From assembly GCF_900168015.1 (NCBI RefSeq), contig NZ_FUYR01000002.1, positions 1 to 64,000 of the forward strand: a stretch of 64,000 bases of DNA, read 5' to 3'. Made by a program: the position numbers and the translations under genes. How positions within the stretch are numbered: position 1 is the first letter of the stretch; each line of letters begins with the position of its first letter. The DNA comes from Daejeonella lutea. Its GTDB lineage: Bacteria; Bacteroidota; Bacteroidia; Sphingobacteriales; Sphingobacteriaceae. Shown one piece after another: positions 27,155 to 34,857 of this stretch. The notes under the pieces were generated by a model. The model had not been told where the DNA came from. It made no database searches and saw nothing but the letters and a program-made list of their open reading frames with translations.

Positions 27155-27901
27155 ATGGAATTCAATCCATCGAACCCAATTGTCAAGCTGTGTCTCCAGG
27201 GAATGGCTTTGGAAGACCAGGGCAAACCCGAAGAAGCGGCCAAATTTTTTATCCAGGCATGGACAGAATCGACAAACAACTTTGAAAAGTTTCTTGCTGC
27301 TCATTATGTGTCTCGTCATCAGATGAATGTCCAAGACAGGTTACTCTGGCTTAAAACAAGCCTTGACCTTTCGAAAAAAATAGACAGCCAGCTTGTTCAC
27401 AGTGCCCTCCCTGCTTTATACATCAGCATTGCCCAATGCTATGAGGAATTAAAAGACGCTGCAGCCATTAAACATATCCATGAGGAATTAGCAAAGGAAT
27501 TAACTAAAAACCCCTTTGATAAAGGCCCCTTTTATCATGGAACGAGGGCAGCACTTAATGTTGGTGATCTGTTAATTGCAGGTAGCAATTCAAATTATAA
27601 AACAGACCTCAAGATGAACCACGTCTATTTTACGGCCATAAGTAATGGAGCAGGATTAGCCGCGGCATTGGCTAAAGGTGATGGACCGGAACGAGTTTAC
27701 ATCGTAGAACCCACTTCGGGCTTTGAGAATGATCCGAATGTAACCAATAAAAAATTTCCAGGGAACCCCACCCGGTCGTACCGTTCAACAGCCCCTTTAA
27801 AAATCATTGGAGAGTTAAAAGAGTGGGACAGGATATCTCCAGAAGACCTTCAGCAATGGCGCGATAAGCTGGCCAAAAATCAAGGCGAGATTATTAATTA
27901 G
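27155..27901 (+). CDS. arr: NAD(+)-rifampin ADP-ribosyltransferase (Arr) with an N-terminal helical domain
   Basis: Arr enzymes transfer ADP-ribose from NAD+ to the 23-hydroxyl of rifamycins, inactivating them. The C-terminal half (about 121-248) is a full Arr domain: FYHGTRAALNVGDLL with His128, the SNYKTD segment, VYIVEPTSGFENDPN near 188 (conserved Asp) and KKFPGNPTRSYRS. Typical Arr proteins are about 140 residues. Here 115 residues precede the domain; they look like TPR-type helical pairs (GMALEDQGKPEEAAKFFIQAW, SIAQCYEELKD). The extension could regulate or localise the enzyme. Whether it confers resistance is not shown. No mobile element is adjacent, so it seems intrinsic. Confidence 0.88.
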   Translation: MEFNPSNPIVKLCLQGMALEDQGKPEEAAKFFIQAWTESTNNFEKFLAAHYVSRHQMNVQDRLLWLKTSLDLSKKIDSQLVHSALPALYISIAQCYEELKDAAAIKHIHEELAKELTKNPFDKGPFYHGTRAALNVGDLLIAGSNSNYKTDLKMNHVYFTAISNGAGLAAALAKGDGPERVYIVEPTSGFENDPNVTNKKFPGNPTRSYRSTAPLKIIGELKEWDRISPEDLQQWRDKLAKNQGEIIN

Positions 27902-27946
27902 GCAGCCGATCTTGCCCAGTCGTCGGGCTCTCCTTATATTTATTCC

Positions 27947-28480
27947 ATGGAGAATATAACCGAATCCCTGTTTGCCGAAAATACGCTTGATGAGTTCGGT
28001 TTCATACGCTACATCTACCATACCCATAAACCGAGAGCCTTATTTCTTATCGACTATGAGCCAGATCCTGAGACGCTTGTTTTAGTTGATGAGATTGACA
28101 GTTTTAAAGATTATAGTGACACCGAGATAGATGGAATGATGATCCGGCTCCGGGGGTTATGGCGACAATATAAAACTGAGATTCTGGAAGAACCTGAATT
28201 GTGTTTGGATCCATCCGAAATGAAGCACCCCGATCTTGATGACGTAGTAACCATCTCAATTATAAACGGAACGGAAAAACCTGATCCTGCGGAATTTGAA
28301 ATGCTGGATAAGAGTTGTCTCCTAAAAATGTCAATTAACAATCAAGGATTCTGGGCGAGCATCCTGGAGTTTGATCTCGAAACCGAGTCTATTATTGGCG
28401 TGGTGCAAAGCTACCTAGATGAAGAAGATCTAAAAACAAAAGATCATTTCATGGCCTTCAAAACCCGTATGCTATCCTAA
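27947..28480 (+). CDS. hypothetical acidic protein
   Basis: 177 residues, strongly acidic (pI clearly low by eye), no signal peptide or membrane helix. I recognise no family. Tryptophan and acidic clusters such as DEIDSFKDYSDTEIDGMM and YLDEEDLKTKDHF suggest a soluble cytosolic protein. It follows arr by 45 bases on the same strand and may share its transcript. Its last 23 bases overlap the 3' end of the convergent DUF5686 gene. The reading frame is well formed and has an ATG start. Confidence 0.68.
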   Translation: MENITESLFAENTLDEFGFIRYIYHTHKPRALFLIDYEPDPETLVLVDEIDSFKDYSDTEIDGMMIRLRGLWRQYKTEILEEPELCLDPSEMKHPDLDDVVTISIINGTEKPDPAEFEMLDKSCLLKMSINNQGFWASILEFDLETESIIGVVQSYLDEEDLKTKDHFMAFKTRMLS

Positions 28481-30911
28481 TCCCCTTATCCACTTTAGTC
28501 GCCCTTTCATAAGCGAAGCCGTACATCACACGGAATGTAAGATATTCAAGACCAAAATAAACCTCGCTGTATTGCTTTACATTGGGTTGGGCCAGATAAT
28601 TTATGCCAGCTACCTCTTTCAATTTGAGTTTGCGTATCAAAGGAAGTTTGTTAGTTATGAAGCCAGAGAAATTTTGCTCTAAATGTGCTTCCACATACTT
28701 ATCTGTGGTACTCAACTTATAAAAATCAAGAAAAAGGAAGCTGTTGATCTTTGGAATATAACTCAAGCTCATGTTGCCTACGAAATGTTTTGCATCAGGG
28801 AAGAATATCTTCGTTTGGTTCAGGAATGCACCTCCCCCAAGCCAGAATTTAAACTGCCCGTACATCCCCAGCTTTATGTCTGACTTGGTTAGGTCAAACG
28901 CTAATAGAGAATAGTCAGCGTCGGAACTAAAAACACCGGGAAACGCTCTGGTATAGGTAACACCGAGCCTGGGGTATTTAGATTGTTGATGAACCCTACC
29001 CGTTGGATATGTCGCGTACTTATTGCTAAAATCGTAAGTTCCCCTTAAGGATATTTTGAACGATTGGTTCTCAGGAAAGAGCGGTAAATTCCCAATGCCG
29101 GAATGAAATGGATTGTTAGGTGTAAATGAACGGCTCTTGAGATCACGGACGGTGTAATCAGAAGTGTTTTCCAAACTGATACGGTTTGCCCATTCAGCAT
29201 TCAAGCTTCCAAGCAAGCCACCGAAACGCTGCGACACTCCAAGCAAGAAAAATTTCTTTTCATAAAGCTTTAGCAGGTTTCGTTCATAGAACAAAGAATT
29301 GATGGAATTTCCCAGCTGGCTGATACTACCCTGACTATTCAGGTCAAGCACATCAGACCCAAGGTTAAAAAACAGGTTTGCAGCTTTCACCGGGATATTC
29401 CCTGAAACGCTTCCATATAATTTGTCGCTGGAAAAGCCATAGCGTACCTTACCGGTAAAATTCACAAACTTATTGGTGAGAGAATCGAGTCGCTTTGAAT
29501 AACTGGCCTGATAATTAATCCCAAAGCCTTCAACGGTATTGTAAAATGCGGAATTAATGAGCGAGCCAAAGCTATACGCTTCCTTCCTAAATCTATACCT
29601 TGGGTTATATCCCGAACCAATAACAAACTGGACAGGTTTAAACTTATTATGAACCTTATCCAGGGAATCAAGGTAAGGTTTAGACTCCCGCTTCGCAGCC
29701 AGCACCGCTTTCTTTTCATAATCGTTTTTCTCCTCTTCAGTAAGAGGCACCGGCCTTGCCTGCGTCCAGTATATGCTGTCTTTCTTATTTACCTCCCGGG
29801 TGATCTTTAATACTTCTACGAAATCCTTCTTGGTTAAGCCAGGACTTAGATCATAATTTTTATAAAGCGCCAGGTAATATCCGCCGAAGCGAAACCCAAA
29901 AAGGCCACCGGTGAAATCATACCTGATCGACGACGGCAGCCATACCCTGGAGCTGACAGGAATATATTGCTGTCTGATGCTGAGCGTATCAACGAAGTTG
30001 ATGTTTGCCTGTTTCGTCATATAGAGATCTGAGCTGTGGATCCTCCAGCTGTCTTCGATAATATATATAAACCCTCTGAATACCGGGTCGCCGCCTCTTT
30101 TAGGGATCAGCTCGATTTTGTTAACCAGTTCGCCATTTTCCATACTGGTACCAATGAGCTTATAATTGTAATAGAATAAAGCATTTTCAGCTATTGGAGA
30201 TATAAAAGGTCGGTTACTAATTCCTTCCATATTTATGATATTCTCATAGAAGTTTATATTGATGTCTGAAGCACGATTGAAGCTAAACGCACGGTTGCTT
30301 CCCGACACTTTGGAAGCAATCATTTCTTCGTGATAGCTGTCAGGCTGCTTGTAACTCAACTTTGACTCGGATTCAGAAAGATAAAAGATACCAGTCCGGT
30401 TCGAATCCAACCCGATTTCTTTACCAAGGTCATCAATGTTTTTACCAAGAAACTTTTTCGGTGCTGCAAGCATTTTTTGCATGCCTTTGATATAAACATC
30501 GGTGCTGTACTCATCTGCTTCACGTAAGTGCGCTTTTCTTTTCTTTATGGCGTTCCTGATAACTTCATATGCTGGATCTTCGCCGTCGGATTTGACAATA
30601 ACATCTCCCAGTTCAAATACAGCTTCTGCGAGGCGCACGTCAAGATTGTAATTAGTTTTCAGGTCAATCTGCCTCGTCACCTGGCGATATCCGATCGCTC
30701 GATAATAAAGATCATGCTTCCCTGCATTTAGCCTTAACGAATATTCGCCTTCGCTATTGGCGGAAGTCCCGATTGTTGTATTTTTCTCATAAATGCTTGC
30801 AAATGGGATACCCTTGCCCTGTTGATCGGTGATCTTGCCGCGTACGGTCAATGATTGTGCTGACAAGGTTAGAGAAAGAATAGAAAAGGCGCATGCAAGG
30901 AAAAACTTCAT
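28458..30911 (-). CDS. DUF5686 outer-membrane protein with N-terminal carboxypeptidase-regulatory-like domain
   Basis: 817 residues. The signal peptide (about 1-18) ends LSAQ. A CarboxypepD_reg-like beta-sandwich (about 20-105) starts VRGKITDQQGKGIPFASIYE and is the same module found before TonB-dependent transporters. A DUF5686 body (about 125-817) follows and ends in many alternating hydrophobic strands with a terminal aromatic residue (IAYGF), the usual signature of an outer-membrane beta-barrel. DUF5686 proteins are Bacteroidota-specific and their cargo is unknown. No TonB box or plug domain is visible. The gene is divergent from kbl. Confidence 0.87.
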   Translation of the reverse strand: MKFFLACAFSILSLTLSAQSLTVRGKITDQQGKGIPFASIYEKNTTIGTSANSEGEYSLRLNAGKHDLYYRAIGYRQVTRQIDLKTNYNLDVRLAEAVFELGDVIVKSDGEDPAYEVIRNAIKKRKAHLREADEYSTDVYIKGMQKMLAAPKKFLGKNIDDLGKEIGLDSNRTGIFYLSESESKLSYKQPDSYHEEMIASKVSGSNRAFSFNRASDININFYENIINMEGISNRPFISPIAENALFYYNYKLIGTSMENGELVNKIELIPKRGGDPVFRGFIYIIEDSWRIHSSDLYMTKQANINFVDTLSIRQQYIPVSSRVWLPSSIRYDFTGGLFGFRFGGYYLALYKNYDLSPGLTKKDFVEVLKITREVNKKDSIYWTQARPVPLTEEEKNDYEKKAVLAAKRESKPYLDSLDKVHNKFKPVQFVIGSGYNPRYRFRKEAYSFGSLINSAFYNTVEGFGINYQASYSKRLDSLTNKFVNFTGKVRYGFSSDKLYGSVSGNIPVKAANLFFNLGSDVLDLNSQGSISQLGNSINSLFYERNLLKLYEKKFFLLGVSQRFGGLLGSLNAEWANRISLENTSDYTVRDLKSRSFTPNNPFHSGIGNLPLFPENQSFKISLRGTYDFSNKYATYPTGRVHQQSKYPRLGVTYTRAFPGVFSSDADYSLLAFDLTKSDIKLGMYGQFKFWLGGGAFLNQTKIFFPDAKHFVGNMSLSYIPKINSFLFLDFYKLSTTDKYVEAHLEQNFSGFITNKLPLIRKLKLKEVAGINYLAQPNVKQYSEVYFGLEYLTFRVMYGFAYERATKVDKGIRIAYGF

Positions 30912-31004
30912 GGAATAAAGACGAATATTAATGTTAAAGGTGACGCAAATTACATATATACGTAGAGATGTTATGTTAAGGAAGGTTAAAGTCTGCAGAA
31001 TTCG

Positions 31005-31012
31005 TAATTTTG
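31005..31012 (+). promoter_or_regulatory. -7 element TAATTTTG upstream of kbl
   Basis: An exact TAnnTTTG match 21 bases before the chosen kbl ATG. No ideal -33 TTTG is present. Its position favours the downstream ATG at 31034 over the in-frame TTG at 31010, which would lie inside the promoter. Confidence 0.5.
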
Positions 31013-31033
31013 CAGACTCAAAAGCAACCTTCT

Positions 31034-32224
31034 ATGTATAAAACATTGCAGCCTGTATTGGAAAAAGAGCTTGAAGAAATTGAAAAAGCAGGCTTATATA
31101 AACGCGAAAGAATAATTATATCACCCCAGGGGGCGGACATCCAGGTTGAAGGCGGCCAGGATGTAATAAATTTCTGCGCGAATAATTACCTGGGGCTTTC
31201 ATCTCATCCTAAGGTTATTGAAGCTGCAAAGAAAGCAATCGACTCGCATGGATTTGGCATGTCGTCTGTACGCTTTATCTGCGGAACACAGGATATTCAT
31301 AAAGAGCTGGAGGAAAAGATCTCCAAATTCCTCGGAACAGAAGACACCATACTTTACGCAGCAGCATTTGATGCTAACGGCGGTGTGTTTGAACCTCTAT
31401 TCAACGAGGAGGATGCGATCATTTCTGATACGCTGAACCACGCATCTATTATTGACGGGGTACGTTTATGCAAAGCACAACGCTACCGCTATGAACACGA
31501 TAACATGGCAGACCTCGAAGCAAAGCTTCAGGAAACCCAAAGTTTGCGCCACCGCATCATAGTTACGGATGGATCTTTTTCCATGGATGGAACCATAGCG
31601 CAACTGGACAAAATCTGCGACCTGGCTGATAAGTACAAAGCATTGGTTATGATAGACGAGTGCCATTCATCGGGATTTCTGGGAAAAACCGGCCGTGGCA
31701 CACATGAACATCATAATGTAATGGGTCGGGTTGACATCATCACCGGCACTCTTGGCAAAGCTTTAGGCGGCGCCTCGGGAGGATTTACCTCAGGACCCAA
31801 AGAAGTGATCAGCATGCTGCGCCAGCGCTCAAGACCATATTTGTTCTCAAACACGCTTGCCCCATCAATTGTTGGTGCTTCTATCGCCGTGCTCGATATG
31901 CTGAGTGAGACAACCGATCTTCGTGATAAACTGGAGGAGAACACTAAATACTTCCGGGAAAAGATGACTGCAGCCGGCTTTGACATCAAGCCAGGGGTTC
32001 ACCCAATTGTCCCAATCATGCTTTATGAAGCAACATTGGCACAGGAATTTGCAGCGAAATTACTTAAGGAAGGTATCTATGTTATTGGATTTTACTTCCC
32101 TGTCGTTCCAAAGGGAAAAGCGCGGATACGGGTTCAGCTTTCTGCAGCGCATGAACGGGAGCATCTGGATAAAGCGATCGCCGCATTTACAAAGATCGGC
32201 AAAGAACTGGCTGTGCTGAAATAA
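31034..32224 (+). CDS. kbl: glycine C-acetyltransferase (2-amino-3-ketobutyrate CoA ligase)
   Basis: PLP enzyme that cleaves 2-amino-3-ketobutyrate with CoA to glycine and acetyl-CoA, the second step of threonine catabolism after Tdh. With the ATG at 31034 the protein is 396 residues, matching the family (about 398). An upstream in-frame TTG at 31010 is rejected because a -7 box overlaps it. [15 protein letters not shown] is near 43, the PLP aspartate is in [23 protein letters not shown] near 205, and the Schiff-base lysine is in [15 protein letters not shown] near 240. It is probably monocistronic; pheS follows by 52 bases. Confidence 0.95.
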   Translation: MYKTLQPVLEKELEEIEKAGLYKRERIIISPQGADIQVEGGQDVINFCANNYLGLSSHPKVIEAAKKAIDSHGFGMSSVRFICGTQDIHKELEEKISKFLGTEDTILYAAAFDANGGVFEPLFNEEDAIISDTLNHASIIDGVRLCKAQRYRYEHDNMADLEAKLQETQSLRHRIIVTDGSFSMDGTIAQLDKICDLADKYKALVMIDECHSSGFLGKTGRGTHEHHNVMGRVDIITGTLGKALGGASGGFTSGPKEVISMLRQRSRPYLFSNTLAPSIVGASIAVLDMLSETTDLRDKLEENTKYFREKMTAAGFDIKPGVHPIVPIMLYEATLAQEFAAKLLKEGIYVIGFYFPVVPKGKARIRVQLSAAHEREHLDKAIAAFTKIGKELAVLK

Positions 32225-32276
32225 TAACAAAAATCGATTCGTAGAGAATATCCGTATATCATATCAACAATCCAAC

Positions 32277-33311
32277 ATGCAGCAAAAGATCGATCAATAC
32301 CTTAGCGAGATAAATTCTTTCCAAACAAAAAATGCCGATGAGCTGGAAGCATTCAGGATAAAATTCCTGGGCACAAAAGGTATTATTAAGGACCTTTTTG
32401 AAGAGTTTAAAACCGTTTCTCCTGAAGAAAAACGAGGCTTGGGTAAAGTTCTGAATGAGTTCAAGCAGGCTGCAGAGAGCAAGTATCAGGAGGTTAAAGA
32501 GGGTTCAGAAGCCTTGGACGACAGCGCAGGATCAGATCAGGATCTCACTTTGCCTGGGCAGGGGTTTCAACTTGGATCTCGCCATCCACTATCACTGGTG
32601 AGAAAAGAGATCATTGGTATATTTAATAAGCTTGGATTTCATGTTGCTGAAGGCCCTGAAATTGAAGATGACTGGCATAATTTCTCTGCCTTGAATTTCC
32701 CGGAAGAGCATCCGGCGCGTGATATGCAGGATACATTCTTCATTAAAAAGGGTGGTGAAAAGGGTGACATCGCCTTGCGTACTCACACTTCATCCGTACA
32801 GGTTAGGATGATGGAGGCAGGCAAGCCACCATTCAGGGCGATTATGCCAGGACGTGTGTACCGAAATGAGGCAATATCTGCACGCGCTCACTGCTTCTTC
32901 CATCAGGTAGAGGGCTTGTACATTGATGAAAACGTTTCTTTTGCTGACCTAAAGCAGACCCTTTTCTATTTTGTACAGGAATTATTCGGTGAGGGCACAA
33001 AAGTAAGGTTCCGCCCGTCGTACTTTCCTTTTACCGAGCCGTCTGCAGAAATGGATATTTCCTGTACGATATGCAAGGGTGACGGATGCCAGTTTTGCAA
33101 GTACAGCGGCTGGGTGGAAATCCTGGGCTGCGGCATGGTCGACCCGAATGTTTTGGAGAATTGTGAGATAGACAGTAAAAAATATACAGGTTACGCATTT
33201 GGAATGGGGATTGAAAGAATCACTAATCTAAAGTACCAGATCAAAGACCTGCGCTTATTCTCAGAAAACGATGTTCGCTTTTTAAAGCAATTTCAATCAG
33301 AGATGATCTAA
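32277..33311 (+). CDS. pheS: phenylalanine--tRNA ligase alpha subunit
   Basis: Charges tRNA-Phe as the catalytic alpha chain of the alpha2-beta2 enzyme. At 344 residues it has the N-terminal coiled-coil region (about 1-85), then the class II core. HPLSLVRKEI is near 103, motif 2 is FRAIMPGRVYRNEAISARAH near 185-205, and the Phe-binding segment FTEPSAEMDISC is near 250. Motif 3 (YAFGMGIERITNLKYQIKDLR) closes the core. Cys-rich CTICKGDGCQFCKYSGW is typical of the Bacteroidota-type enzyme. pheT is not beside it. The stop overlaps the next start (TAATG). Confidence 0.97.
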   Translation: MQQKIDQYLSEINSFQTKNADELEAFRIKFLGTKGIIKDLFEEFKTVSPEEKRGLGKVLNEFKQAAESKYQEVKEGSEALDDSAGSDQDLTLPGQGFQLGSRHPLSLVRKEIIGIFNKLGFHVAEGPEIEDDWHNFSALNFPEEHPARDMQDTFFIKKGGEKGDIALRTHTSSVQVRMMEAGKPPFRAIMPGRVYRNEAISARAHCFFHQVEGLYIDENVSFADLKQTLFYFVQELFGEGTKVRFRPSYFPFTEPSAEMDISCTICKGDGCQFCKYSGWVEILGCGMVDPNVLENCEIDSKKYTGYAFGMGIERITNLKYQIKDLRLFSENDVRFLKQFQSEMI

Positions 33312-33727
33312 TGAAAATAAGGCTGGGTTTTATACTGCTTTTTTTTGTACTGGCAGCGTGTTCGAAAGACGACGAAGACCGCATACCGAACGTGTACGTG
33401 AATTACCAGGTCACGCTGCAAGAATTTGCAATAAAAAGCAACAATGGGCTACTTGTGGTTAACAAGGCAAGTAATACCGGTGTTGCTGGCTTGATCATAT
33501 ATAAGAAACCAAACAACGAATACGTCGCATTTGACCGTTGCAGCTCTGTTAATCCTCAGCAGCAATGCGCAGTGGTCCCTGATGATCCTAACTTGACCGC
33601 AACCGATCCGTGCAGCGGGGCCAAATTCTCCATGTACGATGGCTCTCCGGTTAAAGCGCCGGCAAAAAGGGGGCTGAAAGAATATCATGTAATAATTACT
33701 AATTTTACGCTCGCTGTAACCAATTAG
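33311..33727 (+). CDS. Rieske-fold-like lipoprotein lacking the iron-ligand histidines
   Basis: 138-residue probable lipoprotein. The lipobox is LAACS (cysteine at about residue 17), followed by an acidic spacer. The rest resembles the Rieske-like lipoproteins of Bacteroidota: GVAGLIIYKKPNNEYVAFDRCSS, then DPCSGAKFSMYDGSPVKAPAKRGLKEY. A true Rieske site needs CxH and CxxH, but here the cysteine positions are kept without histidines, so no standard [2Fe-2S] centre can form. Four cysteines remain after the lipobox and may pair as disulphides. It is translationally coupled to pheS (TAATG) and followed one base later by the TetR gene. Confidence 0.75.
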   Translation: MKIRLGFILLFFVLAACSKDDEDRIPNVYVNYQVTLQEFAIKSNNGLLVVNKASNTGVAGLIIYKKPNNEYVAFDRCSSVNPQQQCAVVPDDPNLTATDPCSGAKFSMYDGSPVKAPAKRGLKEYHVIITNFTLAVTN

Positions 33728-33728
33728 A

Positions 33729-34304
33729 ATGGAAGTCGATAAAATAAAGGAAAGTATAAAGAAAGCGGCGCAGGACCTGTTCAGAAAATACGGTTACCAT
33801 AAAACCAGTGTGAACGAAATTGCCAAACGGGCAAAGATCGCCAAAGCAACAATTTACAAATACTTTGAGAGCAAAGAATTGTTATTGCAGGCAATTTTGA
33901 TGGAATATATACAGCATAGCGTTCATGAAATCATCCATAATCCATCGGAAGACCTGGACGAAGAAGCCTATTTGAGCAGTATTATTCTCAAAACAAGCCG
34001 CCTTTCTTACACTGTTTGTAATGAATTTATTGGCTGGGAATTCATTCGTGAATCCGCAAACTCCCAGGAGTTTTTGAAATCTCTTTCAGATGATCTGGAA
34101 GATCTTCTAATCCGATCATTCAACGAGACACAGCTTTTTAAAGCTGATGACTATATAGCAAGGCTTCGGTTTCTTATCAAGGCCAGCAAAAGTATTGTTT
34201 TCTCATTCGCATTTACTTCGGTAAGCGATTCAGACGTACGCAAAAATTTCATATCTTTTCAAAAGGAGATCCTACCCTATTTGGTTAAGGCGGCGGTTAA
34301 ATAG
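33729..34304 (+). CDS. TetR/AcrR family transcriptional regulator
   Basis: 191 residues. The N-terminal helix-turn-helix (about 10-55) has AAQDLFRKYGYHKTSVNEIAKRAKIAKATIYKYF, quoted here as a region; its key residues are the Gly-Tyr turn and the TIYKYF recognition helix end. The C-terminal ligand-binding helices are not recognisable. It is the third gene of the pheS operon (one-base gap). Its target is unknown; no efflux pump or lipid gene lies beside it, so it probably acts elsewhere or on its own operon. Heptamer arrays begin eight bases after its stop. Confidence 0.9.
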   Translation: MEVDKIKESIKKAAQDLFRKYGYHKTSVNEIAKRAKIAKATIYKYFESKELLLQAILMEYIQHSVHEIIHNPSEDLDEEAYLSSIILKTSRLSYTVCNEFIGWEFIRESANSQEFLKSLSDDLEDLLIRSFNETQLFKADDYIARLRFLIKASKSIVFSFAFTSVSDSDVRKNFISFQKEILPYLVKAAVK

Positions 34305-34312
34305 TATACTTT

Positions 34313-34503
34313 GAGAGTTGAGAGTTTACGGTTGACACTGGAACCCTAACCCTATCTAAAAATCCGTAACTTAATACCTCCACTTTTCACCTTCCACCTT
34401 CCACCTTCCACCTTCCACTTTCCACTTTCCACTTTCCACTTTCCACTCTCCACTCTCCACTCTCCACCTTCCACTTTCCACTTTCCACCTTCCACCTTCC
34501 TCA
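34313..34503. repeat. two 7-bp tandem arrays of opposite strand sense
   Basis: Left arm at 34313-34340: units GAGAGTT, GAGAGTT, TACGGTT, GACACTG. Right arm at about 34378-34503: some 17 pyrimidine-rich units such as CTTCCAC, CTTTCCA and CTCTCCA, again with strict 7-base phase. The right arm has the opposite strand bias (its complement is purine-rich). Together they fill most of the gap after the TetR gene. Confidence 0.85.
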
Positions 34504-34512
34504 CTATACTAA

Positions 34513-34543
34513 TTTGGTTTTCAGTATATTTATATTATCTTTG
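34513..34543 (+). promoter_or_regulatory. full-consensus Bacteroidota promoter TTTG-N19-TATCTTTG
   Basis: TTTG at 34513-34516, exactly 19 bases, then TATCTTTG at 34536-34543. Both boxes match the Bacteroidota housekeeping consensus. The next ATG is at 34566, which opens only an 18-codon frame; the first recognisable gene (rlmD) starts 315 bases downstream. Confidence 0.7.
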
Positions 34544-34565
34544 TTACATTAAGCAAGCAAAAGCC

Positions 34566-34622
34566 ATGAGCAAGGAGATTCTGGAAATTTCTATTTTGAT
34601 CGATGAGCAATTTGATTTTTAA
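34566..34622 (+). CDS. 18-residue orphan ORF behind a consensus promoter
   Basis: ATG to TAA frame encoding MSKEILEISILIDEQFDF. It starts 23 bases after the -7 box of a full-consensus promoter, and a 14-base run after the transcription start leads into it. Codon usage looks normal. It could be a small peptide gene, a leader peptide, or the stump of a longer gene destroyed by the flanking repeat arrays. I do not recognise the sequence. Confidence 0.25.
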   Translation: MSKEILEISILIDEQFDF

Positions 34623-34670
34623 GGAGCATTTGAAAAAATCGAGCCTTTTCAACTAAACTGCATTTTCAAT

Positions 34671-34812
34671 AATTGACAATTGATAACTCTCAATTGACGA
34701 TTGCGAAATTGCTATGCTTATTCCTAACTTAACAAATTACTTCCTACCTACTTCCTACTTCCTACTTCCTACTTCCTACTTCCTACTTCCTACTTCCTAC
34801 ATCCTAACTCAT
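34671..34812. repeat. 7-bp arrays between the orphan ORF and rlmD
   Basis: Left arm 34671-34705: units AATTGAC, AATTGAT, AACTCTC, AATTGAC, GATTGCG. Right arm about 34741-34802: eight copies of ACTTCCT or a close variant. A 142-codon open frame through the right arm would encode YFLLPTS repeats upstream of rlmD; that is an artefact of the 7-base array. Confidence 0.82.
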
Positions 34813-34857
34813 ACCTCATACCCCCTGGCTCAAATAATTTCCCTAATTTTGCCGCTC

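Noticed and set aside
27155-27901. Recently acquired resistance gene cassette
   Set aside because: There is no integrase, attC-like site or insertion sequence nearby, and base composition looks like the neighbours.
34378-34503. CRISPR-like array
   Set aside because: The short units are directly head-to-tail with no unique spacers, and no cas gene is in the window.
34714-34857. N-terminal extension of rlmD encoding LLPTSYF repeats
   Set aside because: The extension is translated heptamer array; a -7 box and a good ATG at 34858 lie after it, and RlmD needs no such region.
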